Made by a program: the position numbers and the translations under genes
NCBI GenBank assembly: GCA_027489295.1
Contig: JAIYAA010000051.1
Location: 1 to 17,548 of the forward strand
Source: Sphingomonadales bacterium
GTDB taxonomy: Bacteria > Pseudomonadota > Alphaproteobacteria > Sphingomonadales > Sphingomonadaceae
Length of the DNA: 17,548 nt
Direction: 5' to 3'
In this document: one piece after another, positions 1 through 7,907 of the stretch
Numbering within the stretch: the stretch's first letter is position 1
Layout: each line of letters starts with the position of its first letter
Notes under the pieces: model-generated
Told to the model about the DNA's origin: nothing
Database searches by the model: none
Seen by the model: the letters and a program-made list of their open reading frames with translations, nothing else

Positions 1-2
1 AT

Positions 3-2792
3 GGCATCCTGGACCGCAGCGAAAAAGCCAAAGTCATCCAGATTTTCGGCTCTTACACCGCCGAGCGCACCGGCAATCTCGCGCAGGGCACAACCTACGG
101 GCTGACCACGGAGCGGACGAATTACGACAACGCCTATTCCCAGCTGAAAACCTACCTCGAGGGTTTGCTGCCCGCGTACACGGACACGACGCAGGTCACC
201 CCAATTGATCGTGGCACGTTCAGCAGCCGCGAGAACGCTTACCTCGCTGCGCGACAGGCATTGCTCAACGCGGTCGCGAACAAGACTGCTACGCTATCGA
301 CGTGGAGCGGCGTTTCCGGTCCCGGCAAGCCTGCCGACAATGCGACCGTGGGCGCGCCGATCGGCACGAACGTGGGTGACGTTCCTGCTGGCTCGATTGC
401 GGATGCAGTCAAGGACAGCAGCGGTAACGTCAAACCCTTCCGCGATCAGATTGCGACGCTGAAGACGCAGATTGACGGCACGGTCACGACAATTCGCACC
501 GACCTTGATGCGGAGGTTCAGCGCTCCAAGAGTGCTGACGACGCGATCAATCAGACGCTCACGAGCGTCAAAACGACGGCGGATACCACGAAGGCCGGAC
601 TTCAGGACGAGGTGACGCTCCGCGCGTCGCAGTTTACTGCGCTCGGCAATCGCACGACTGCGCTAGAGGCAAGCGCCAGCGCATCTTCCACCGGCAACGC
701 CTTCAACCCGAACTTCGCGCGTTATCTCGATGGACAGCAGTTCCCCGAGAAGTGGGGCGGCTGGGGCATGGAAACCGGCGCGATTGTTGCGCGCACGCCT
801 GTCAGCCCTGTGCGCGGCAGCCCCTATGCTGTTCGAACCATCAACAGCACAGCGGGCAAGAATTGGGGCATCGTCCAGACTGTTTGGGTCACACCCGGTA
901 AGTGGGTCATCGAAGCGACCGCGAGCTTGGAAAGCGCCGACATGAACGGCGCAGGCGTTACGCTCAACGGCGTCAAAAGCATCGACTTCCTCCGTGAAGC
1001 AGACACCAACAACGTAACTGGCAGTGCGAGCGGCGTTCGAACTTGGTCGAAATTGATCGACTGGACAGCGACCGGCGATGCGAACCTGCATGCGATGGGC
1101 GGCTGGGATGGGTTCGCCGGAACAGGCAACATCGCTGCCAAAGAGATGCGCTGGTTTTACCTGAACGTTCGCCCGGCATCCGACCCAGAGATCAAAGCCG
1201 GTAAGGCGCTAACCGATGCTGGTGCGGCCCTTGCTCGTATCACGACGGAAGAGACAGTCCGCGCGAACCAGTTCGATGCAGTCACGAGCCGCACCAATGT
1301 TCTTGAAAGCCGCAGCGGCACAGACAGCGGCAGCGTCAACGTCAACCCATCCTTCGCTTACTGGCCCAATGATGGCCAGCCTCCGTATGGGTGGAGTTGG
1401 TGGGACCAGACTGGGGGTGGTGTCGCTCGCGTGGCCGGTATCAACAATCGGCCCTACGCGATGCAGTTTTCTCCTCCCGTGAACGCGAACCTGGGTGTTC
1501 AGCAAACCGTCAAGGGCAACTTCGGCTCCTACATTGTCGAGTTCTCTGGTCGTGCAACCGACTGGCAGGGTGCTGGCGTTCTCGTCTATTTCATCGATGC
1601 AAACGGCGGCATCATCGAGCAGTATCCTATCTCGGCAGCCGCAACAAAGGACACGTCCGGTTATCAAAGCGCAGATGGTAGCAACGGAATTTACACTCGC
1701 ACATTTTCTAAGTTCATTAAGACCAATATCAACGGCGCGATCACACAGATTGTCATTTACGCCATGGCCAACTGGGATGGCTTTGGCGCTCGCAATGCAA
1801 AAACGATCAACTTCGACCGCGTAACTGTCCGCCCTGCATCACCAAGCGAAATCGCTGGTGAGACGGCAAACACCCTAGTCAATCAGGCAATCGCCCGCAT
1901 CGGTACAGAAGAGACCACACGCGCCGATCAAGTGTCTAGCCTTGCAAGCCGAACCACATACGTGGAGGCATCAAGCACCACTGCCCTGAACAACAATGCT
2001 CAGTTTCAGGTCGCTGGCTACAATGGTGGCGTTGCTTGGGGTTGGCTCGACTGGGGCAACGGCAGCAACGCCCAAACGTCCACGGAGCCAGGGCGCAATG
2101 GCACAACGCCCGTCAAGTTTGTTTCGGCTAGTCGCAACGTCAACAATGACCTCGGCTTCTATCAGCGCATAAACAACGTTCCAGCTGGCTGGTATGTGAT
2201 AGAGGCCGACGTTCAGATGTTCAACGGCAACTGGCAGGGCGCCGGGATGCACATCAACTTCAACAATGGTTACGTCTACAACTGCAATTTTGCGGGTGAT
2301 CCAGATATAAACGACTTCTCCTTTGGCGGTAACGCATATAATCGCCGCTCCTGGAGTATGTTGATCTATAACGGCGTCCAGGCGGACGTAAACTTCTACA
2401 TGATGGCTTGCTGGAGCGGCTACAGTGCCAGCGGAGCAACAGGCGAAACACACTGGCACAAGTGCCTTTTGCGCCCCGCAACAGACGGTGAAATCCGAGG
2501 CAAGAAAGCACTCGACAACGTGGGTTCGCTCAACGCTCGTGTCAGCACGACCGAGGGCGCGATTAGCAACCTGAACGGCAGGACGGCGGCGTTCTGGCAG
2601 GTGCAGACTGTAGCAGGCAATAACCGCGCGCAGCTGGGCCTCTACGCCGATGCCAACGGCGGGGCTGGCGTGGACATCGTTGGCGACGTGGCGATCCGAG
2701 GTTCCAACGGTAACGGCTACACCGCGATTAGTGGTGCGGGCGTGGAGGTTTTCTACCCTAATGGCCAGCGCGCTGTGAGGCTTGGCATCTGA
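3..2792 (+). CDS. Phage tail-tip / host-specificity protein (J-like), 5' end missing
   Basis: This is the C-terminal part of a large tail-tip attachment protein that would contact the host surface. The frame is open to the left window edge, so the gene starts outside; a TTG at 165 is not the true start. About 929 residues are visible. The opening section (residues about 1-95, with GILDRSEKAKVIQ and the region around PAYTDTTQ) matches a section common in J-like proteins of alphaproteobacterial phages. Three related modules of about 165-200 residues follow (about 230-400, 440-615, 656-828). Each contains a Trp/Gly-rich strand segment, WDGF or WSGY, and ends in RPA(S/T)(D/P)xEI. They are joined by heptad-like linkers containing ITTEET or IGTEET, with a period of about 210-220 residues. 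The last 70 residues (FWQVQT onward) look like the conserved J C-terminus. The next gene starts inside the stop codon. The J-like call is firm; sugar binding by the modules is inference. Confidence 0.85.
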   Translation, partial: GILDRSEKAKVIQIFGSYTAERTGNLAQGTTYGLTTERTNYDNAYSQLKTYLEGLLPAYTDTTQVTPIDRGTFSSRENAYLAARQALLNAVANKTATLSTWSGVSGPGKPADNATVGAPIGTNVGDVPAGSIADAVKDSSGNVKPFRDQIATLKTQIDGTVTTIRTDLDAEVQRSKSADDAINQTLTSVKTTADTTKAGLQDEVTLRASQFTALGNRTTALEASASASSTGNAFNPNFARYLDGQQFPEKWGGWGMETGAIVARTPVSPVRGSPYAVRTINSTAGKNWGIVQTVWVTPGKWVIEATASLESADMNGAGVTLNGVKSIDFLREADTNNVTGSASGVRTWSKLIDWTATGDANLHAMGGWDGFAGTGNIAAKEMRWFYLNVRPASDPEIKAGKALTDAGAALARITTEETVRANQFDAVTSRTNVLESRSGTDSGSVNVNPSFAYWPNDGQPPYGWSWWDQTGGGVARVAGINNRPYAMQFSPPVNANLGVQQTVKGNFGSYIVEFSGRATDWQGAGVLVYFIDANGGIIEQYPISAAATKDTSGYQSADGSNGIYTRTFSKFIKTNINGAITQIVIYAMANWDGFGARNAKTINFDRVTVRPASPSEIAGETANTLVNQAIARIGTEETTRADQVSSLASRTTYVEASSTTALNNNAQFQVAGYNGGVAWGWLDWGNGSNAQTSTEPGRNGTTPVKFVSASRNVNNDLGFYQRINNVPAGWYVIEADVQMFNGNWQGAGMHINFNNGYVYNCNFAGDPDINDFSFGGNAYNRRSWSMLIYNGVQADVNFYMMACWSGYSASGATGETHWHKCLLRPATDGEIRGKKALDNVGSLNARVSTTEGAISNLNGRTAAFWQVQTVAGNNRAQLGLYADANGGAGVDIVGDVAIRGSNGNGYTAISGAGVEVFYPNGQRAVRLGI

Positions 2793-3103
2793 TGGCAACA
2801 GGTCTTCAGGTCTGGGCGCAGAACGGCACCATCTTAATCGACACGACCACAAGCGTGATTTTGCAGTTTGGCATCATCACGATTGGCGGTGTTGGCGCTC
2901 CGCAAAGTGGCGCAATCGCCGATGGCCGCTTCGGCCTTGGCCGCCCCTACTTCTTCCAGCTGCTAGGCGGCATCCCTGGTTACGACAACAGAGAAGCGGT
3001 GATCAGCATTAGCGGCACGACCCTGAGTTGGACTTTCCCGGAGGCGGACGGCTCGCAGGTGGCCAACCGACCAAGCACCACTATCCTCTACGGGACATTC
3101 TAA
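2792..3103 (+). CDS. Small tail-tip-associated protein
   Basis: A 103-residue protein whose ATG overlaps the preceding TGA by one base (TGATG), implying translational coupling to the J-like gene. It opens with GLQVWAQNGTILIDTT, a pattern (aromatic/hydrophobic residue, short loop with NG or DG, then a strand with D and T/S) that recurs in small proteins encoded just after J in lambda-like phages. The rest is a beta-rich sequence without Cys, signal peptide or membrane segment. From position it is probably a virion tail-tip or fibre accessory protein. The exact role is unknown. Confidence 0.7.
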   Translation: MATGLQVWAQNGTILIDTTTSVILQFGIITIGGVGAPQSGAIADGRFGLGRPYFFQLLGGIPGYDNREAVISISGTTLSWTFPEADGSQVANRPSTTILYGTF

Positions 3104-3104
3104 C

Positions 3105-3848
3105 ATGGCATACTTTCAGACATTTCGCAGTGATGGCGCTCTACAGTTCGACGCAAGCATGATGACGATGAGCTTGATCGCAAAGGGCACTGTCACGACC
3201 CAATCGCGCTTGAGCGGTACGAGCAATCCCAGCAGCGCACTCATCCCACTGCCCAATCTGACCGATCCAATCATCATCGCATATCGGAGCACCTTCTATG
3301 CGGCTCGCGCTGGTCGATACCTCGACAACGGGCAGGCAGTTGCGCACCTTGCGTGCTCTGGTGCCGTTGGATCAACGCTGGACTACTATCTGTTCAACCG
3401 CACGAACGTCTACACTCCGGCTTATCCAGGTTTGAACCTGTGGGATGAAGCGGGCAACCTCACGTACTCCTCTGCCCGTCCGATCTGCACAATCTCATGG
3501 ATCTTGAGCGGCAACGGTCAGTCTGCCGATCTGTCTCCCAACCGCATCTACGCGATGGCCTCGCAGGAGTGGACCGGGTATCGGCGCAACACTGGCGCAG
3601 TTTACAGGAACGGTCAGCCTTGGGAGCCGGGTGACGGTGGCAACACCCTCGCCACTTGGTCTTATCGCAACGAACAAAAGCTCTATGGCTGCGCGGTCAA
3701 TGGCGCGAACGTGAGCACCGGCAATGTCAGCTACAATGACGTAATGGTGTCGCTGGGCTCAAGCCGTTCACCACTCTACCCGCCAGCAAGTGCGACTTGG
3801 ACGCGGCCAATGGGCAACGTTCTGGTGATCGACGTTACCGGACTTTGA
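3105..3848 (+). CDS. Tail-tip or fibre accessory protein, 247 aa
   Basis: Begins one base after the previous stop (TAACATG), so it belongs to the same tail operon. The N-terminus (FQTFRSDGALQFDASM) resembles the start of the neighbouring 103-residue protein, with a short strand, an SDG/QNG turn and a strand containing D. The two may be a short and a long member of one family. The body is rich in Tyr, Asn and Trp, as in surface-exposed beta-structured phage proteins, with no membrane segment. It ends with a hydrophobic strand (NVLVIDVTGL). Placement after J suggests a structural tail component. No enzymatic motif was seen. Confidence 0.7.
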   Translation: MAYFQTFRSDGALQFDASMMTMSLIAKGTVTTQSRLSGTSNPSSALIPLPNLTDPIIIAYRSTFYAARAGRYLDNGQAVAHLACSGAVGSTLDYYLFNRTNVYTPAYPGLNLWDEAGNLTYSSARPICTISWILSGNGQSADLSPNRIYAMASQEWTGYRRNTGAVYRNGQPWEPGDGGNTLATWSYRNEQKLYGCAVNGANVSTGNVSYNDVMVSLGSSRSPLYPPASATWTRPMGNVLVIDVTGL

Positions 3849-3895
3849 TCCCGCTTAAATAGCTGAACGATAACAACAAGAGGGAGTAAACCCCC

Positions 3896-4240
3896 ATGGC
3901 AACACCAACCGAAGAAGAGTACCTCCAGGCACTCGCCGTCAAAAACGAGTACGAGCGTATTCAGGCGGAAATTCTGGAACAGAAGCGCGTCGCTTACTAC
4001 ACTGACCTGAAGCCATTCGTTGAGGGCGACACCTATGCGGTGTTCCACAACGCCCTTCTGGCGATCAAGGAGCGCAACGAAACCGAGAACATGTTCAGCT
4101 ACAACGTGGAAGCCGTCCTCGCGAACCTGCAGTATCTGGCGACCGTTGTGGCACAATATCAGCCACCAGTGCCAGCAATCGTGATGCCTGCACCGCTGCC
4201 CATCACCTCAGCACCGGAGGGCAGCACCGATGGCGAATGA
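3896..4240 (+). CDS. Phage protein of unknown function, 114 aa
   Basis: ATG start with a Shine-Dalgarno sequence (AAGAGGGAG, 9 bases upstream). The first 85 residues are acidic and helical, rich in Glu, Tyr and Ala (EEEYLQALAVKNEYERIQAE). The last 25 are Pro-rich (QYQPPVPAIVMPAPLPIT). No membrane segment or Cys. The 47-nt gap from the tail gene holds TAAATAGC at 3856-3863. The 3' end overlaps the next gene by 11 bases. A tail-fibre assembly or lysis-module role is conceivable only from position. I do not recognise the family. Confidence 0.65.
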   Translation: MATPTEEEYLQALAVKNEYERIQAEILEQKRVAYYTDLKPFVEGDTYAVFHNALLAIKERNETENMFSYNVEAVLANLQYLATVVAQYQPPVPAIVMPAPLPITSAPEGSTDGE

Positions 4241-4688
4241 TAACGAAAAGCCGCTGTGGGAAGTCACTTCGACCGACGGTGAAAACCGTGCGAAGATTGC
4301 GCTGACCGTCGGCAGCACAAAGGACGTGGACATTGAGAGGGATAAGGAAATCCAATTCGTCCCCGGCGGCAACCTTCGACCAGCCACCAAGGAGGAGATT
4401 GCCGATCAGATGAACGCGATTACCGCGTCCTTCGGACGTACCAATGACCACCTGCGCCAGATTGCGGATGCGGTTAAAGATGGCGAACTAACGGTAGCGC
4501 AGCCCGAGAAGCGATCCTTCCTCAAGGACGTGACCAAGGGCTTCGCGGGCACGCTCGTAAGTGTCGCCAAGACCGTCTGGCACGTGCCAGCTGCACAGGG
4601 CTACCTTGCCACGCTCGTCGTGCGCCTCGGCGTTCCAGCTGGTGCAGTGGCGATCATTTCCGCCATCGTAGACGCGGTGCTCAACTGA
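4230..4688 (+). CDS. Small phage protein with C-terminal membrane segment
   Basis: A 152-residue protein starting at ATG 4230 with GGAGG at 4216-4220. The start lies inside the previous gene (11-base overlap), so translation is probably coupled. Residues 1-95 are soluble and charged. Residues about 125-150 form a hydrophobic segment (LVVRLGVPAGAVAIISAIVDAV), with Lys/Arg upstream. A protein with one membrane segment directly before another small membrane protein, at the end of a tail operon, is a reasonable candidate for a lysis-module component. No family is recognised, so lysis is inference. Confidence 0.65.
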   Translation: MANDNEKPLWEVTSTDGENRAKIALTVGSTKDVDIERDKEIQFVPGGNLRPATKEEIADQMNAITASFGRTNDHLRQIADAVKDGELTVAQPEKRSFLKDVTKGFAGTLVSVAKTVWHVPAAQGYLATLVVRLGVPAGAVAIISAIVDAVLN

Positions 4689-5050
4689 TGGCCGGAGCAC
4701 CTCCCCCGATCCCGCAGGATATGCGCGACCTGCTCATCCGTCTCGATCAGCGTGTCGATGACGGCTTCAAGAGCATGAACGAGAAGCTGGACGCGATGAA
4801 CCGCCGTGCCGATGGCCTGGACCAGCGCACGGACGGTATCGAGACCCGCGTTCGCAATCTGGAGACGTGGCGCAGCGAGATTCAGGGAGGTGCAAAGGGC
4901 ATCGGCCTTGGATGGAAGATCGGTTCCGCGATCTTTGGGGCCGTCGCCGGCGTCCTCGCCTGGCTGGGCATTCAGAACGTGGTCGCGCCCACAAAGCCGA
5001 TCGCCAAGCAAACCGAAACCATCGAGCGGACCATTCAGGTTCCCCGCTAA
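4688..5050 (+). CDS. Coiled-coil protein with C-terminal membrane helix, holin-like candidate
   Basis: A 120-residue protein whose ATG overlaps the previous TGA by one base. Residues about 10-65 form a heptad-rich helix (LLIRLDQRVDDGFKSMNEKL, then repeated DGLDQRTDGIETRVRNLE). A Gly-rich hydrophobic helix follows at about 72-98 (GLGWKIGSAIFGAVAGVLAW), then a basic tail. This plan resembles XhlA/haemolysin-like phage membrane proteins and some small holins. The matching lysozyme is not next door but on the other strand at 11495-11932. Holin is the best guess; a spanin-like or tail-associated protein is an alternative. Confidence 0.7.
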   Translation: MAGAPPPIPQDMRDLLIRLDQRVDDGFKSMNEKLDAMNRRADGLDQRTDGIETRVRNLETWRSEIQGGAKGIGLGWKIGSAIFGAVAGVLAWLGIQNVVAPTKPIAKQTETIERTIQVPR

Positions 5051-5356
5051 ATCAGGAAAGCCCTCCGGTGCGTCATAGAGCGCGTTGGGGTCTTTTCTGC
5101 ATACAGGACAGCCCCGCCATGCGGACGGGGCTGCATAGGGCTTCCTCGAACTAAACCGGGTCTGACGTTTGGAGGCCCTTAAGCGCTCACATTCGAACGA
5201 GCTTGCAAGCCGCCCCGGTTACCGGGATGACAACCCCACATTTCCTTGCGACAAATTGTAAATCCACGAAGCGCTGGGAGGGTGAAGCCTCCGTGAGCGC
5301 CATCACGACCAACGTTTTCAAGCCTCGCTAACTTGAATTCGAATGGAGGCAAATCC
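5051..5356 (+). promoter_or_regulatory. 306-nt leader region upstream of the KAP gene with several hairpins
   Basis: No credible gene lies here. Besides the hairpin at 5109-5133 it holds the palindrome GCTTGCAAGC (5201-5210) and CCCGGT-T-ACCGGG (5214-5226). It also holds a two-tier hairpin at 5271-5300, with outer arms GCGCT (5271-5275) and AGCGC (5296-5300) and inner arms GGAGG (5277-5281) and CCTCC (5288-5292). I could not identify a convincing -35/-10 pair. The arrangement suggests a separately controlled accessory unit rather than read-through from the tail operon. Confidence 0.4.
5109..5133. terminator. GC-rich hairpin after the tail/lysis operon
   Basis: CAGCCCCG (5109-5116) and CGGGGCTG (5126-5133) form a perfect 8-bp stem with a 9-nt loop, 58 bases after the last gene of the plus-strand operon. 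No T-run follows directly, so it is a weak candidate for an intrinsic terminator and may instead be an RNA end-protecting or processing hairpin. Confidence 0.4.
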
Positions 5357-6859
5357 TTGACACCGATTGATGAGATTTGGGAGGGCGACAAGCTCGACAG
5401 GCGGACCGAGGCGAGGCGCCTAGAACGCTTCCTTAATGACGAAACAGCAGAGTTCGCGCGTTTAGGCCGCGAGCAGGCGATCGTCCTTGCGCTCGACGCG
5501 CAGTACGGTGAAGGGAAGTCATGGTTCCTGTCGCGATTACGTCGTCAGCTTGAAATAAATCATCCTGTCGCATTCGTGGATGCCTGGGTGGATGACGCCA
5601 ACAATGAGCCGCTGGTTTCCATCATGGCGGCGCTCAGAGATACGTTGCAGCCGTTCCTTAAGCAGAAAACGGTTGGTGACAAGTTCAGCGCTTTGATGGG
5701 AGCTGCGCTTCCGATCATGGGTAAAGCCGCTATCGGTGCAGGAGCGAAATTTCTCGGCAAGTACCTTGGGGAGGAATTTGGCGGCGACGCCAAGGACGCA
5801 ATTGAGCAAGCTCACAAGGGTTCCAAGAAGGAGGATGACGACGACAGCGCCATCGGAACCGGTATTGATAAGCTGGGAGAGGGCGTCAGCGAGGTGGTGG
5901 ACAACGCGGGCAAGGCTCTTCTCGCTCAATACAAAGCTCGCCAAGCGTCACGCCAAACATTCAAGGATAATTTGCGGCTGCTCGCTGCATCAATCGAGAC
6001 GTCCGATGTTGATCCACGCCACGCCCCCATATTCGTCGTGGTAGATGAGCTAGATCGCTGTCGACCCAATTATGCGATTAGTCTGCTAGAGGAGATTAAG
6101 CACCTCTTTGATGTACCTGGCGTGGTTTTCATCATCGCCTTGCACGGCAAGCAACTAACGAAGAGCATCGAGGCGGTCTACGGAGCACGATTCGATGCGA
6201 CAGCCTACTTACGCAGGTTTTTCACCCGACATTACGAGTTGCGGAAGCTCAGCTTGGAAGAGCTGGTTAAGGGGCACTTCGAGGCGATTAAGTATTATCC
6301 ACGCACGTTTTCTGCTCCGCGTGTTTACAAAACGAGCACCGAGATTGTCGACCTGTCTCCGCCCGAGATGGCTGGAAGACTCCTGACCGAATGGGAAGCC
6401 ACGGCCAGGGAAGCGCAGGCCGTGTTGGACGGTCTGCGCTTGTTCGTAACGGAGTGGGGCGATGACCGAACTCCTATAGAACTGCCCTTAGTGCTAATCC
6501 TATTGCTGAATGCTGTGCGCGGAGAAGAGGTTGTCGTCAAGCTGGATGAGCCGACCATAACACGTGTGCAATTCGCTGTTCCCCCCGATAGAGATGCGAT
6601 GAACGCGAGGCCGGAAAGCATCTCTGCGAAACAGCTCTTTTCGACCTATCACTTGGCTATGGCGAATAGCCTTCCGCAAATCCTGGGCAATAATTTCAAA
6701 TCAGGAGCAGGTGCGTACATGACTGATTTGATGATCAATGAATTTCAGCTTCGTTTTGGTGGTATCACACAGGACCGCGCGAACCCTCCCATGCCATCGT
6801 GGTCACAGTACATCGAGCGTGTCCGCGGGATCGGAAGCTTCTTAAAAGATGTCAACTAA
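5357..6859 (+). CDS. KAP-family P-loop NTPase
   Basis: A 500-residue KAP NTPase. The start is placed at TTG 5357 because GGAGG lies 7 bases upstream; an in-frame TTG at 5333 has no such signal. The N-terminus (PIDEIWEGDKLDRRTEA) is the typical KAP opening. Walker A is GEGKS at residues 51-55. Walker B is VVVDELDRCRP at about 227-237, followed by the family pattern of a helix ending in IKHLFDVPGVVF. An insertion at about 110-200 between the motifs contains a small-residue hydrophobic stretch (LMGAALPIMGKAAIGAGAKF) and an acidic run. KAP proteins are often membrane-linked ATPases, and the family includes plasmid PifA, which excludes phage T7. Here the gene is accessory cargo behind the tail/lysis genes, so superinfection exclusion is a plausible inference, not shown. 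All core motifs are intact. Confidence 0.9.
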   Translation: MTPIDEIWEGDKLDRRTEARRLERFLNDETAEFARLGREQAIVLALDAQYGEGKSWFLSRLRRQLEINHPVAFVDAWVDDANNEPLVSIMAALRDTLQPFLKQKTVGDKFSALMGAALPIMGKAAIGAGAKFLGKYLGEEFGGDAKDAIEQAHKGSKKEDDDDSAIGTGIDKLGEGVSEVVDNAGKALLAQYKARQASRQTFKDNLRLLAASIETSDVDPRHAPIFVVVDELDRCRPNYAISLLEEIKHLFDVPGVVFIIALHGKQLTKSIEAVYGARFDATAYLRRFFTRHYELRKLSLEELVKGHFEAIKYYPRTFSAPRVYKTSTEIVDLSPPEMAGRLLTEWEATAREAQAVLDGLRLFVTEWGDDRTPIELPLVLILLLNAVRGEEVVVKLDEPTITRVQFAVPPDRDAMNARPESISAKQLFSTYHLAMANSLPQILGNNFKSGAGAYMTDLMINEFQLRFGGITQDRANPPMPSWSQYIERVRGIGSFLKDVN

Positions 6860-6907
6860 CTCAGATTTTGCATATTCCATTCTGCCACTGCATCATTGGG
6901 GCGCCCG

Positions 6908-7267
6908 ATGAGATTCACACTCATGATTGCTGCATCCGTCAGCCTGCTAGTGGGCGAGGCCTGCGCGGCTCAGACCACGCCGCAACGGCGGATCATCCAG
7001 CGCCATCTCTCCGGCGAGCAACTATTAGAGCGCTGCCGCTACGAGGACCCGATACCATGCCGCGCGTACATTCAGGGTGTGCTTGATGGCGCCTGGTCGG
7101 ACAACACGAGCGTGATCGGTCAGAAGTTAAACATACCACCCACGACCAACGGCGCATCGGAAGCCGGGATCGTCATACAGTGGCTAACGGAGCATCCGGG
7201 AAGGCTAGCTGATCCGGCGGCGCAGCTGGTTATTCAAGCGATGCTGGACCATTACGGGACCCGATAA
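6908..7267 (+). CDS. Secreted Rap1a/Tai-like small protein
   Basis: A 120-residue protein. ATG 6908 is preferred over TTG 6896 because it begins a clean signal peptide (MRFTLMIAASVSLLVGEACA), with cleavage likely after ACA at residue 20 and a GGGG sequence 6 bases upstream. The mature part contains SGEQLLERC, then PCRAYIQGVLDGA, the hallmark of the Rap1a/Tai immunity family, with Cys43 and Cys51 able to form a periplasmic disulfide. Known members bind and block type VI-secreted amidase effectors, but many relatives have no partner effector. It lies 48 bases after the KAP gene on the same strand, and the two may form one accessory unit. The family call is good; the target is unknown. Confidence 0.75.
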   Translation: MRFTLMIAASVSLLVGEACAAQTTPQRRIIQRHLSGEQLLERCRYEDPIPCRAYIQGVLDGAWSDNTSVIGQKLNIPPTTNGASEAGIVIQWLTEHPGRLADPAAQLVIQAMLDHYGTR

Positions 7268-7298
7268 GCCGTTACCTCGACCGGTCCGCGCCATTTCC

Positions 7299-7314
7299 GG
7301 CTCGAACGCGAGCC
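7299..7314. terminator. Small hairpin between convergent genes
   Basis: GGCTCG (7299-7304), AACG loop, CGAGCC (7309-7314). It sits 32 bases past the Rap1a-like stop and 39 bases before the 3' end of the opposing minus-strand gene, where a bidirectional terminator would be expected. Only a short CTTTG follows, so strength is doubtful. Confidence 0.35.
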
Positions 7315-7352
7315 CATCGTGCCTTTGATGCTGCCGAACGGATCGCCTTCTG

Positions 7353-7832
7353 CTAGTCGCTCATCGGGCCCCGCTTCTGGCCCCTGCAGCTTTCCGCGAT
7401 CTTCTGGCGATGCTCCGCGCTCTTGGGCTTGCCCCTGGTGCTCTTGCTGATGCGGGCTTTACTTTCCTCGGTGTGTTTGTCGCCCTTCTTCATCCGGCAA
7501 TCGTGCAGCGCCTTACCGCGCGTGCAGATTTGCATGTTCTGGGCGGTGCAAACCTTTTCCTGAGATGCCGCGAAGCTGATTGGTGAGAGGACGTAGCCAT
7601 TGAGGTTCTGGTCGTCTTTGGTGCCACGGCGCTGACGAGCGTAGAGCGATCCATCATCCATCCACTGCTCAAGGCTGCGAATGCGGCGACGGCCCCAGAG
7701 GTTGAGGAACTCGCCAAAGCTGAGGAGGAATTTTGCGCCCTTGGCCTCCTGGCGGGCTTTGGCCTTGTCGAACCAACCCTGGAGGTATTCCCGAATATCT
7801 GGGCGAACGTCTTCCGGTACGATGATCTTCAT
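7353..7832 (-). CDS. NUMOD3-containing homing-endonuclease-like phage protein
   Basis: A 159-residue protein, start chosen at ATG 7832 because GGAGA lies 7 bases upstream; a longer frame to 7892 runs back through a large hairpin and is unlikely. Residues about 118-155 (GDKHTEESKARISKS, then GKPKSAEHRQKIAES) match the NUMOD3 nuclease-associated modular motif, which helps phage homing endonucleases bind DNA. The N-terminal 115 residues include FGEFLNLWGRRR and three Cys. I see no complete HNH or GIY-YIG catalytic core, so it may be a DNA-binding remnant or use a diverged nuclease domain. It is separated from the next minus-strand gene upstream by 798 nt. Confidence 0.7.
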   Translation of the reverse strand: MKIIVPEDVRPDIREYLQGWFDKAKARQEAKGAKFLLSFGEFLNLWGRRRIRSLEQWMDDGSLYARQRRGTKDDQNLNGYVLSPISFAASQEKVCTAQNMQICTRGKALHDCRMKKGDKHTEESKARISKSTRGKPKSAEHRQKIAESCRGQKRGPMSD

Positions 7833-7842
7833 TGCAGTATCT

Positions 7843-7907
7843 CCAAAACGAAAAGCCCGCTTGTGCGGGCTGCAATTGCACAAGCGGGCCAATGACTTTT
7901 CGTTTGG
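7843..7907 (-). promoter_or_regulatory. Nested hairpins directly before the NUMOD3 gene
   Basis: The long form pairs GCCCGCTTGTGC (7855-7866) with GCACAAGCGGGC (7878-7889), 12 perfect bp. It is extended outward by CCAAAACGAAAAG (7843-7855) against CTTTTCGTTTGG (7896-7907), one base short of perfect. A competing short form, read on the minus strand, is AGCCCGC-ACAA-GCGGGCT (7853-7871 region) followed by TTTCGTTTT, which has the layout of an intrinsic terminator. The two forms share bases and cannot coexist. The outer arm ends immediately before the GGAGA ribosome-binding site. This is the layout of an attenuator or translation switch. Confidence 0.6.

Noticed and set aside
1971..2852. 293-residue minus-strand frame inside the J-like gene
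   Set aside because: It is antisense to the tail-tip gene, the translated sequence shows no recognisable motif, and it has no operon partner.
5179..5391. 70-residue minus-strand frame upstream of the KAP gene
   Set aside because: It overlaps the KAP start and the leader hairpins in antisense, with no supporting signal.
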